This document shows, one piece after another, positions 35,565-46,284 of a DNA stretch of 64,000 bases. The translations under genes were made by a program, and so were the position numbers. How positions within the stretch are numbered: the stretch's first letter is position 1; each line of letters starts with the position of its first letter. The DNA is from Phytophthora quininea (taxonomy: Eukaryota > Oomycota > Peronosporomycetes > Peronosporales > Peronosporaceae): contig JAAVTG010000561.1 in NCBI GenBank assembly GCA_011947345.1, positions 186,001 to 250,000 on the forward strand. The letters run 5' to 3'. The notes beneath the pieces were generated by a model. That model was given only the letters and a program-made list of their open reading frames with translations. It was not told the origin of the DNA and ran no database searches.

Positions 35565-35700
35565 AGCGCTCTCATGCACTACCGGCGAAGCCTTCGTCGC
35601 GGAGTCCTGTTCATCAGCGGTTTTACTTCTGGTGGGCGCTACAGGCCCACGAGTGCCCAACCTGTCAACTTGTAGTCAAGTTAGCAAAACGAGGAATTAA
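35565..35700 (+). ncRNA. Candidate Fanzor guide-RNA (omega/fRNA) scaffold region
   Basis: TnpB and Fanzor guide RNAs are read from the 3' end of the nuclease gene and the adjoining element end. Directly behind the stop there are two hairpins: GTGGGC/GCCCAC at 35632-35650 (7-base loop) and AACTTG/CAAGTT at 35667-35682 (4-base loop). A smaller CGAA/TTCG stem lies near 35,586. The element's right boundary is not visible, so the guide portion cannot be placed. The call is by position and structure only. Confidence 0.4.
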
Positions 35701-35750
35701 TAACTCCCAAGGCGTATAATGTATAGTAAGTGCATTTTTGACCAGTAAAG

Positions 35751-36099
35751 ATGAACGACCCAAGAGCGAGATGGAGCTCGAGCGCTTCCGTGCCGGGCAC
35801 TCACAGCAGTAGGTGGAAGGCCAACGGTATTTTACAATAATGTTTTAACTTGTGCATTTATATGGTGCAGTCACGCAGGAGTTGCTGCTGGCGGAGCGCA
35901 AGCGGAAGGCCAAGGAGGAGGCGGCAAAGGACCTGAACCGAGGTCAACAGTCATCATCATATAGGACGCAATGTACCGGTAGAGACTGATAATGCTGTTG
36001 ATGTACGCAGCGCTGCTGGATGAGACGCTCGCGGGGCTGCGGACCAAGGCGCAGCAGCTGCAGAACGACAAGTGGATGTACCAGGACGTGCAGATCTAG
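35751..36099 (+). CDS. 72-residue charged helical protein in three exons, unrecognised
   Basis: Exons 35751-35808, 35871-35942 and 36011-36099 join through canonical introns (GTAGGT..GTGCAG and GTCAAC..ACGCAG) and give 72 residues with no frame error. The protein starts MNDPRARWSSSASVPGTHS, continues TQELLLAERKRKAKEEAAKD and ends LRTKAQQLQNDKWMYQDVQI with TAG at 36097-36099. The middle is a highly charged amphipathic helix. Such short, intron-rich helical proteins are often small subunits of larger complexes, but no family is recognised. Its start lies only 187 bases behind the Fanzor stop, so the Fanzor 3' end occupies its promoter region. It converges on the succinyl-CoA ligase gene. Confidence 0.6.
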
Positions 36100-36293
36100 C
36101 CGAGAACACACCACGAGTTATCGCTTTTCTTCCTTGTTGAGACTATTTATCTTGACTTGCCAATCTCTCCGCGTCGACGCTAAAACAACAAGAGACGTCT
36201 GCTGCTCCAGCTCAGCTACCCAGTGGCTGGCTGGCTGTCTCGCTCGCTCTCTCGAGCTTCCTGTCAACGTGGTCGTGTGTATGTTTCGACACT

Positions 36294-37317
36294 TTACTGG
36301 CGCTTCTTCATCTCCTCGAACAGCGTGGCTCCGAGACGAGCGGGCGATCGCGTGACGGCGACGCCGGCCGCTTCCAGAGCCGCGAACTTGCCCGCAGCCG
36401 TGCCCTTGCCACCCGACACGATGGCGCCGGCGTGGCCCATACGACGTCCGGGGAGCGGTCGTGCCCGCGATGAAGCTCACCACGGGCTTGTTGGGGTCGC
36501 CGTGGGCCATGAGCCACTCGGCGGCCTCCTCCTCGGCCGATCCGCCGATCTCGCCCACCATGATGATGCCCTCGGTCTCCGGGTCGTTGGTGAAGCGCTC
36601 GAGGCAGTCGATGAAGTTGGTGCCGTTGAACGGGTCGCCGCCGATGCCGATGACCGTCGATTGGCCGAGGCCCAGCGCCGTGGTCTGCGCCACAGCCTCG
36701 TAGGTGAGGGTGCCCGAGCGGGACACGATGCCGATCTTGCCCTTCTGGTGGATGTAGCCGGGCATGATGCCCATCTTGCACTCGCCCGGCTTGATGATGC
36801 CCGGGCAGTTGGGGCCGATGAGGCGCGTGGTGCTCTGGTTGCGCAGGTGCCACTTGACCTTGACCATGTCCTGCTGCGGGATGCCCTCGGTGATGGCCAC
36901 GACGAGCGGGATCTCAGCCTCGATGGCCTCGATGATGGACGCGGCGCAGAACGGCGGCGGCACGTAGATGACGGACGCGTCGGCGCCCGTCTCCTGCTTG
37001 GCCTCCTTGACCGTGTTGAACACGGGCAGCCCCAGGTGGGTGGAGCCTCCTTTCTTGGGGGTCACGCCGCCCACCATCTTGGTGCCGTACTCGATGGCCT
37101 GCTGCGAGTGGAACGTGCCCTGCATGACATTCCTCCGAGTTAGTTTAACAGAAAAGATATATCTTTGACGGGTGGGGTTGGCGCCTACCTGCTTGCCGGT
37201 GAAGCCCTGGCAGATGACCTTGGTGTCCTTGTTGATCCAGACCTTGGCGGACGCCGACATGCTGCGCGTGGCCTGCGCGACGGCGGCCGCGGTCTTGACG
37301 GGGGTGCGGGCGAACAT
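36294..37317 (-). CDS. SUCLG1: Succinyl-CoA ligase alpha subunit, mitochondrial
   Basis: The ATG at 37317 gives an Arg/Ala-rich presequence ([20 protein letters not shown]) and then [20 protein letters not shown] short intron (37187 to about 37,125) is removed, and [18 protein letters not shown] follows. Other family blocks are [29 protein letters not shown] and [19 protein letters not shown]. The enzyme makes succinate and NTP from succinyl-CoA in the TCA cycle; its phospho-histidine lies in the RRMGHAGAI loop. Just before that loop, near 36,455 (GCTCCCCGGA), the frame slips. After it the expected [19 protein letters not shown] and [13 protein letters not shown] are readable in the other frame to the TAA at 36,294. 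A base-call error in the C run is the simplest explanation. Confidence 0.93.
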
Positions 37318-37599
37318 GGCGCTTGGCTTGAGCTCCAGAGCGAGTGTGGGGAATGGCGCAGTCTCCACCGGACATTTTGGCGCATTTATTTAACAGAATC
37401 AGCCAATCACAGCCAAGTTAAAAATTACCAAAGTTCAAGCACACAATCGGGACGACGCTGACGTACTTGGCTCAGCCACGCCTGCGCATCGCAAACTTCA
37501 GCCCAAACTTCAGCTTTGCCGTGTTGTCATTACTTTTGCTGTATTATTTCCTCGCTTTGAGTCATCTTCTCTCTCTCTTCCTGCCGTGTCAACACCTCC

Positions 37600-40500
37600 C
37601 TAGTAGTGACTATTGCGGATGACGCGCTCCGAGCTGTTCTGGATCTTGACCACCTCGTTGGGGATCTCGTGGCGCAGCCACAGCCGCAGCAGCCGCTCGC
37701 GTCGGTCCTCGTTCAGGTAGAGCGGGCGGCCCTTGCTGAGCTCGCGGTTGCGCTCGCCAAACTCCTCGCCGTACTCGTCCACGTAGAGGCTGCCCACATA
37801 GGCCGCCAGCTTCCAGTACACGAGCAGCACTGCGCCCTCCAACACGAGCAGGAACATGCCGCTGCCACGGCCACACTTCTTGGCGTGCACCGTGCAAGCG
37901 CCCGGGTTGGCTTCGTCTGGGTAGCCGCCCTTGTCGTGATGGATGGAAGGACACGTGTTGGCTGCACAGAGCAACATGCCGCACAGCAAACACACTGCAG
38001 GACGCGCGGGGAACTGATGGCAGGCCTCGCACCTGCGCTTAGCTAGCTCCGAGTAGAATTTGACATACGGGCGGGGCAGCGAGCGCAGGTACCGCGTGCG
38101 GTTGGCGCCCGAGCAAAAGACCGAGATGGTGGAGTGCATTGTGTGGAGGTCTCGGCTGAGTACGGACGGCATGATGAGCTTCTCGGCTGCAGGCCGGTCC
38201 ACGTTGGCCGTCGTGAGCCATTGCTGGAGCACTGCGTGCGGGTCGTTCATCTCTTCGTAGGCAGCTTTGAAGCGATGCACCCACCCAAACACGAGCTGAG
38301 TGAGTACTGCTCCTCTCCAGTGCTATCGGCTAAGGTGTTCACCTTTACAAACCCGATCGCTAGGAGGTTTTCTTGCGTAATAAATATCGGCTTGGACACT
38401 GCAGCCGGCCCAGTGTGATGATGCGATGTAGACCGCGGCACCGTGCGCAGCGACTGCAACATGAAGGTGGCTACCTTAGCGAGAGGCACAACTTCGCACG
38501 CGACCACGTTAAGAAGCTGTCGCTTGTCCGCGATGGGCTCTACCGGGAACGCCCCGTCACATTTCCCTACAAGCGCTACGAGAAGTGACTCAAGCTGCTG
38601 CCCCATCACATCCTCTCGGCTTTGCTCGCTCGGAGTATCGCCAGAGAAGCAGGCGATGAAGACGCTCACCGTTTCTTCCGAAAACGCAAGCTCATCTGCC
38701 ATCGCATTGGTAAACGTTTCCTTCCGGGTGATCGCATACCACAAAAGTGTTTGGACGAGTCGTGCCAGCACAACCAGGCGAGCAACAAACACGGCTTCTT
38801 CCTCGCTCTTGGCTAGCAGTAGTCCTTTCATCAGCACGCTGCCCAAATGGCAAAGCAGCAGCGGCTTTTGCGGCCACCGCACTTTCCCCCATTGACTTTG
38901 TTTCCGAGTCTGCGTTTGAGTGCTCGGGTGCTCGCTCTCGAGTGCTACAGTGCCATCAGGATGTACATCGGAGCCACCGAAGAACAACAAATGCAAGATC
39001 TGGTCGTGCATACCTTCTGGCGTGATCGAGTTGTTGGCCATGCGTGCTCCTGCATGCTTCAGCATCAGCGGAAGGAATCGCATCGCTTCTAGAAAGAGAT
39101 GTTCCCGCAATTGATCTGAGTCGTGTGTATCAAGGAAAGAGCACAGCAGCGTGTGGAAAAGAGCGTTGCAACCCGAGGTAGTGTAGCGCTCGGGCTGCGA
39201 CTTCTGCATGGCGCCGCATGCCACTTTGTGGATCGCCATGCAGAGCGACGCCAGCCCGTCTTCCAGCCATTTCTTCAGGTACTCGGTCTCGCCTTCGTCG
39301 TCCAGAACTGACGAGACAGGGGTGCCTGCCTCGGGCTTTGCTCTAACAGCAGAGTCGCCTCGTCGACAGTCTCCATCGAGCTGTCGGAATCGGAATCCGC
39401 AGTGATAGATTGGTTATCCCTCCCGACGGAGTGCTCCAACCAACGAACCATCTCCACTTGCGTTACTGAAGCCATAGCTCGGTCCTCGCTGCCTATTTTC
39501 TTTTCAAAGGTAGGGAGTATCTTGATCACTTCGTCAGTTGTGGTTGGGATTAGCACGTTGGAAATCGACTTGCACAAAGGACACAAGAATTCCTTCTTAG
39601 TGACATCCACAGCATTCAGAGCATGGCGGTGATGTCCACCAGTGATGGCACGTTGAAACTGAGACGTGTGGTAAGATTCCCAGCACTTGTGGTGCACCGA
39701 GTGGCCACACAAGCGAACATGCACTGGAATGTCCTCCCCAACATGCATCTCATCCATAGGCGAGCTAAGAGATGAGCCGTGCGAGCCGCCGTTCAGTCGG
39801 GAAAGAACTGGCGAGCACTGCGCGAAGCCTACGTAGCACATGAAGCTGTTTTCCATATTCACCGAGTGACACATTGCGCACTCTGGCAGCGGAGCATCAT
39901 CGCTCATGGTGTCCTCACTTTCGTCCATGTCAACGTCGCTGTCTTCACCAGCAGCGTCCGAGCTACTATGTGTATGCTTTTCGCGCTCGCCTTCATCAAC
40001 AGACTCGTCGTCATGCTCAGCCTCGTTTGCCATCGCCTTCATTTGCTCAGCAAATGCTGCCTGGCGTTGCTGCATCTGTTTGATTGCACGCATTTGCGCC
40101 TCTTTCCGACGCTGCGCCAATGCAAGTTTGCGCGCAGCTTCATCCCGCGTCTCTTGCTCTGTAACTTGATGCTGCTCCACCACTCGTCGACACTCGGGAC
40201 TAATGCGGGACAGTCTGTGTAGTAACCAGTCAATGCCACGACCGATTTCATGCTTTTGATCTCCATCTAGTCGAGTCATGCTGGCGCTTCCGCCATGACT
40301 AGACCACGGATTAAGCTTTAACAGTAAGTGCAAGATCGCACAGCGCGGTTCAGAGCCAGCAAACACACTGGGCTGGTCTTGCGGTATCCACTCAACAAAG
40401 TTATCGGCCATCCTGGAAGCTCGCTCCAGCTCAAAGCGCTCCGCATCAGTGGCAGGAACCATAGTCTGGAAGTATCGCACGTCTTCAACCACATACAACT

Positions 40501-43500
40501 GAAGGGTGAAGAGGTTAACCGCACGCGACAATACACTTAGACTACTATGTGCATCGGTCGTTGCACGCCATAGCGACTCATAAACCAACCTCCGAGCATC
40601 TTCGTGCAAAATGGATATGCGCGACAGCCGAAAGCCCAGAGGACACGGTAAAAACATGTTTACCATGGGATAATCAAGCCACGTCGAGTGGGTATTGTTC
40701 GGACTACCATCCACCTGCTCTTGCTCTCTCTTTTCGAGGAGCGAAGGCGGTGTTGGAACCAGTTTTCGTGCGCTGACTCGTGCTGCTTGCGGGTTAGATG
40801 TACAAACGTCGGGTTGTACTCGGCATATAGCTCTGGTTTTAATCGGTATTGGAACTTTCCCCTCCAGTTGTAGACGACTCACCAGCTCCAGAGTTTGCCT
40901 CCACACAAACTTCCTTTAAAATCTGATCAAGAATGGGACCGCCTGAAAAATTAATGGGAAACAGGTTTTCTCGACTCAAGAAGAACTCGTTCGCGATCTT
41001 GGAGAGATCGCTGTGCGCACAGGGCCCGACACACAGTCGTTGGACAATTTCTCGGCGCAAATACGGTACCAAACTGCGCATTGCATCGTCTTCTGTGACT
41101 TTGGGTGGCAATTCAGACGCTAATTGTGCGAGCAATGTCAAGCATTCTGTCACCATCAGCTCAGCCTCCTTGGCGTCGGAGCTCTGGGCTGCTTCGTACC
41201 ACTCCTCGACGTCAAACCGCTCCATGACAGAAGCCATAATCCAATCCACACCCAAGAGCTGGAAACTAAACTGCAGCAAGAGTAAATCAAGATCACGGAA
41301 GCGTGCGCAAAAGGACGGCTCTCCGTAGTTCATACTGTGGTTAATCACCGACATTCCGTTGCGGACCCACAAGCCCGAGTGGACTTGAGAATCCCAGACA
41401 ATGGCTTGAAGCATCGGTTCGATCAAATGCACGCGATGCCAAAGCCAATCGCGCTATCAGCGTCGTGTATCCAGACCGATTCCTCATCCTCAAGTACACT
41501 GGTCTGCACCATTGATATGAAAATATCTAAACCATTTGCTGAATCGCTCAGCGCGCGGATCAGCTGTGCCAATGTACGCTGAAGGGGAAGTGACAAGACA
41601 CTGCTGTTTCAATCTGATCAGTACGTAGCGTATCTCCAACTTGGTAATCCACAGGTGGGAAATATTTACCGGACGAAGCCAACCAAAAGTAATACGCCTC
41701 AAGAATCGGCTTCGCGAGCTTTGCGATCAGATGGCGAGTCGCCTCTGGAGAACGTGTTGCCTGCGAACCTCCTGCCGTCTTGAAGGCGTTAGATACGATC
41801 CATGAAGACACGTCTGACGTGGTTGATACAAACTCAACGGTCACAACCCAGCCGCGGGATTCCATTTCGACGTGGTCCCCAAACCGTCTAACTTCCGAGC
41901 ATGCACCTTGGATATAAGCAAGGTAAAGCAAAAACCTTGCTAGTCGAGAGCCTCCTTTCTCCAGCACAAACGTCTCGGAAATGCCCTCGATTTGCAAAAC
42001 GTATCGCAGATCAAGCAACCCAGACATGTAGCGACGACACACGAACACCGGAGACGTGACATCCAATTCGAACCGCCCCGTTAGCTCTGTTTCAGGAGGA
42101 AGGCTCAAAAAGGAGACATTTCTTTCTGATGCCTAATGCGGTAGCCTGCGCGTTCTGCTTCAAGCACCAAGGCGCTGATATTAACGTCTCGTAGCGTGGC
42201 GCCCTGTGAACGCTGAATACCCATTGCAAATACGTCCCATACATCGAGATCTTGCTTGTGATTTGGATGAAGCACGTGCACCATGCCGTTCCAGGTATCT
42301 TCAAACGCAATGTCAACAAAGTGGGTTCTCTCCTTTTTGCGCAAAGTCTCGAGCACCGAGTTTACCAACACCTCAAGCAGATCGAACTCGGCCACCAATT
42401 GCTTTACAAACGTGGCGCGATTGAAGAACTGGACGCTGAAGGCCAGAATTGTGGCAGTTGAACTGCCCACACCAGCCGCAAATTCCCGGTACAGTTGGCG
42501 ATAGGACGACGTAAACGAGATCGCGAACGCTTGTTTGAACAACGGGTCAGCTAGCAGAGCCATCAGTAGGCTGTGGAGAGCATCGCTTTCCGTCTTTGGC
42601 AGGAATGAGTCGGCCATAATTACTGCTCGCAGCATCGGATAGTCATCTGCTTCGTCCACATCCATGCTACTGTCAGAGTGCTCCAAGCTCTCCACAGCGC
42701 ACATCTGGACGGCAACAACCAGTTGCAAGTTAGCATTTCGTTATCAATCGAGATATAAATTCGCGTACCTTATCACAAATTAGTCGACATAGCCCGTCGG
42801 AGAGGTTCGCTAGAGAGGCGAGCCATTGAAGTAGTGAGTTGATCAACGGCACTCTCGCTTTATATTCACACGATACAATTGACGTCACGATCCCATGCTT
42901 GTGAAGCGACGCTGCCAGCTCCAGGACATCTTCCCTAGACGCCTTGGCACGCACAGTGCTCTGCTTCTGTGACGAGGTCTCGCCAACAATTTTCAGCATT
43001 TGATACTAAGAAATCAGGAATAAAAAAGCAACTGTCAGCCAAACCAAAAGAAAGTAATGTCAACAAAAACAATAACAACGCTTACAGCAATTGCGGGGTG
43101 GGCTTTGCTTAGCGCCGCCGCAAACTCCTGCGACGTCTGCAGCTCGTTGTAGTGTACAATCACCGAGTAGCGTTTGTCCGGCGACTCGCTCCCCAATTTA
43201 TCTCGCACGACCTCCAGGTCGTCTTCATTGATCACCGAGCCGAACCTGGCCTCCTTGATCGAATTTAGCACGAGCTTCATCACTTCTCCAATACAGTCCC
43301 GTGAGTTGGCCAGTAAATCCGGCGGCAGAAACGACAAGGGGTCTGCATCTTGAGCTCCCTATAGAAAGGTAAGAAGAAATCAGTTCCATCCTGATAAAGT
43401 AACATGGATGGCTCCCACTTCTAACCTTGTGTCTGGTACAGAATCCTTCTGGCGCCCACGCTTCGGTATCTCCGCAGTCACAGCAGCCGCCACTGTGGGT

Positions 43501-43922
43501 ATAGTAAAAGAACACTTCGTGGTCCTCGTGGTCACTGGAAATAAAGCAGTCATTGCACATGACGCACGTCTCGTCGACCTACAAGCACACACAAAAAGTG
43601 TAAGTCCTAAAATAACATCCTACACAGGATTTAACACCAAACTTCGGACCTGGCACACTTTGCAGTTCCAGGCGATGTCCCCGGGCTTGAACTCGTAGGC
43701 GCACATGCGCTTGGGCAGTTTCTCCAGCTGCTCGCGACTCGCGGCGTCCACCACGCAGCTCTGCAGCTCCTGCAGCAGCCTGCGCTCCTCCGGCTCGTGC
43801 TCCTTGTCGCCCCAGCTGGCGCTGGCCTGCATCTCGGCCAGCAGGGCGCGCACCTTGGCCGTGGGGCCGTGTCCGGCGTCCTGCAGCGGCTCCTGCGCGC
43901 TGTCCTGGCCGGGTCGCGCCAT
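37600..43922 (-). CDS. UBR1/PRT6-type N-recognin E3 ubiquitin ligase
   Basis: The ATG at 43922 (MARPGQDSAQEP) opens a chain whose early part carries a UBR box split by introns. It has CAYEFKPGDIAWNCKVCQ, then ETCVMCNDCFISSDHEDHEV, then GGCCDCGDTEAWAPEGFC, with the Cys/His pattern that binds basic N-degrons. Introns occur near 43,648-43,580, 43,426-43,360, 43,085-43,004 and 42,770-42,720. Much further on is a degenerate RING (PECAMCHS ... RLCGHSVHHKCW ... FLCPLCKSISN) preceded by a Gln/Arg helix and acidic patch, and at the end a Cys-rich C-terminal cap (RRCEACHQFPARPAVCLLCG). This order is that of UBR1/UBR2/PRT6 ligases of the N-degron pathway. Frame slips occur near 42,105, 41,490, 40,850, 39,300 and 38,275, most likely base-call errors. 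Confidence 0.88.
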
Positions 43923-45140
43923 GGCCGACGCCCCGCGGGTCGATGACGCTGCGGGCGCGCGCGAAGAGATCCATGCCTTCCCCCTAGGCCCAAGCCCTGA
44001 GTTCACTTTGGCCGTTTGTATGGTAGCCGGAAAATGCCGAGCCCTAAAATGCGTATTTAGTGTGGTGCACAAAATATAGTTTTAGCAAAATGAAGATTTT
44101 CAACTTCAACTAGTTCAACATCCTTCAGCTGTTTCTCTCACGCTGGTAAGACCCAGGGCTTGATACCCCATCAGATACAGGTGGCACAACGTGTGTATCA
44201 ACTGGATGTTGATGCGGCCAACGAACCTGCATCAGCATCAATGATACTATCGTGCTTCGAGACGATTACTCTCCAAATACAATTTCAAGGACTACTACTG
44301 GTAGCTTAGAAATTTCTTGTCGCCTCTATTTACGCTGCAACGTGAAGCAACTCCCTGTGACAGCGTCGGATAGTACCAGCACTACCAGTGTACTACGTCA
44401 CCTAGTGGCGAATGGTGTCATGCTAATCAGAGCACCAGCGACCCCATTCGCTCGTTGTTAGATGTTGAAGTGCCATCCCCACAAGTGTCAGCCACAACTA
44501 ACCAAGGTAGAGCGGCTGACAAAATATGGTGGAAATGGAAGAGCTATCCGTAACTTGGCCGTGCGAGTCCAACGACGGCGAGTACAGCCTACTCGGACCC
44601 TGAAGAACCGAAATTGTCCCGCGATCATTAAGAAAGAGAGTTTCCTTCAGTTACTTTGCTTGCTAGAGTTTATCTCTGCAAACCGATGTCTACTGCAACG
44701 TAAGAGCGATTCTTTAGTCTATATTATCAACGATTTTCGCACATGCCTTGACGACAAGCGTTCTCTGTGTCGTATGAAATGAAACTGGCAAGAGTAACAA
44801 AATATTGTTGCACGACAGCAAGATAGCTAGATATTAGTACGGTATCAATCGTATCATGGTGATACTAATACATACGATTGAATTTTCAAACATCATGTCC
44901 ACTCGTGATGCGATTGTGGTCTTCGTATTAGCATCAGTGATACAGCTTGTATCTCCGCTGATGCGAAGCCCGAGTAAGACCACATTTACCGCAAAGCAAG
45001 CACTTCAAAACCGCAACGAAGCCACGGTGTCACCGAATGAAATTTGTCGGCGCGAAACCTCGATGGCGATCCACACTACGCCTTGATTCCTCGTAGCGAT
45101 ACGCACTGATCATGGCCATGATCCTCCTTGGCGTCACCTT
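43923..45140. other. Gene-poor, lower-GC stretch, no intact gene seen
   Basis: Behind the UBR promoter the sequence becomes lower in GC, with many stops in all frames. Short open frames (for example 44462-44782 and 44856-45086 on the plus strand) have no recognisable motif. The second encodes one hydrophobic stretch (AIVVFVLASVIQLVSPLM), which might be a further scrap of the ion-channel relic that follows. Confidence 0.45.
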
Positions 45141-45149
45141 TGTCGTAGA

Positions 45150-45541
45150 GATTCAGGTACACCGCTGACTTCTTAGAAGACTTGAATGTCCTTGGCACAC
45201 TACTCTTTGTGATCGACCTTGTAGTGCACAATGTGTGCACGGACGAACGCGGCGATCTCATCTCAGGACCTCGACAAATAATTGTGAATTGTTTTATGAG
45301 TGGTTGGGCGATTCCTGACTTCTTGAGTTGGTTCCCGTTCGAGCTGGCGGTGGCGTCATCCAGAAGAGGTCGTGTGCTTAGATCTTTCGGCTGGCAAAAA
45401 CTCGCGCGGAAATTTAACTCAGCCAAAAGACCGGCATCCTCTGGTTCGTCTTGCTGCTCAGCGTCGTGCTTTACCACACGTTTTCCAGACGCCGATGTGA
45501 TAGTAACTCGCAGGCATCGCGAGATGGGATTGTCGGAGTAA
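45150..45541 (+). pseudogene. Relic of a voltage-gated (EAG/CNG-type) cation channel
   Basis: One open stretch reads FRYTADFLEDLNVLGTLLFV, then IDLVVHNVCTDERGDLIS and GWAIPDFLSWFPFELAV. This resembles S2-S3 and the S3-S4 approach of EAG/CNG-family channels (FxxDxxxxFxT..D.xG.lv.d...I...Yl..wf..DllS.iPfel). It is followed by a poor copy of a basic S4-like stretch and then diverges to a stop. No pore motif (GFG/GYG) or start codon is found nearby. It therefore looks like a decayed fragment, not a working gene. Confidence 0.55.
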
Positions 45542-45769
45542 AATGAACAGGGTGTGAGTTCACAACGCTGTCCTGCTCCATAAGGGGTGAATTCGGCGAT
45601 TGGACGGCTTCGTCGGGTCGAAGGGATCGGTAGGAATATTGGATCGGGCCACTGCAACACGAAAGATAGGCCCGCAAGAACGGCTCCATTTTCCAGGCGT
45701 TTGACTTCAAAACAATATCATTTGATCTCTGAGCCCAGCGCAAACGTAGATGAATCCAAATAATTCGTC

Positions 45770-46284
45770 ACCGCACTTTCACTCATTCCATAAAGGGCAA
45801 AGTCTCCGTCGGACTGTGATTGCCGCTCGTAAACTGTCGGCCACTAAACACAGAAAGCAGAAATTGGTCATTCGGCGAGAATACCAGTTGCACAACCGAG
45901 CTCTTGTGAGTTTCTAGTAACTGCTGCGTTTCACTCCTGTGCAGTATTCCGCAGTCGAACCGCAGCGAATCGCTCCTCTCTAGACTTGCACACAGACGCG
46001 ATCAAATTGCCGGTGTGCGGTGATGCCACACTTAACAGTTCGTTTCCACGGCCGTACAGTTTCCGTTGTTCTGGCCAAAGCGTCTTGCGGCTCAACGTGT
46101 CTCCCACTGGTAAACACTCCGAATGGAAAAGCTCAGCATAGCCACTAGTGTTGTCTTCAATCGTTCCCGAGGCGGACTTATACGTCAGGCCTCGACTTCC
46201 TGCCTCCACGTTGGGGGCGGCGTGGCAGCCCACAGCAAAACGATTTTGACAAAACCCGTCATAGAACTTCAACTTGCCTTTCAT
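45770..46284 (-). pseudogene. Relic of Elongator subunit 2 (ELP2)
   Basis: The minus strand reads PVGDTLSRKTLWPEQRKLYG, then GNELLSVASPHTGNLIASVC and ERFAAVRLRNT. After a frame change it continues LLETHKSSVVQLVFSPNDQF and LLSVFSGRQFTS, then in yet another frame SDGDFALYGMSESAVTNYLD. This is the order of the WD repeats in the middle of ELP2 (LWPE..KLYGHG, A..LW.T, FSP....LLSVSRDR). It has no start, is cut at both ends, and shifts frame at least twice within 400 bases. ELP2 is a WD40 scaffold of the Elongator tRNA-modifying complex. It is a fragment, not a full gene. Confidence 0.65.

Noticed and set aside
33812..35592. Terminal inverted repeats of the Fanzor element (GCTTCGCC...CATGAG)
   Set aside because: Similarity covers two short blocks with different spacing; too weak to separate from chance.
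36223..37143. Plus-strand 306-residue frame opposite SUCLG1
   Set aside because: Antisense shadow of the succinyl-CoA ligase gene, rich in Arg/Asp/Ala/Leu repeats with no motif.
43000..43700. Small separate genes in the UBR-box region
   Set aside because: The short open segments are exons of one N-recognin gene; the split Cys/His pattern joins across canonical introns.
44462..44782. 106-residue open frame on the plus strand
   Set aside because: No domain, no splice context and no compositional bias; expected by chance in this lower-GC gap.
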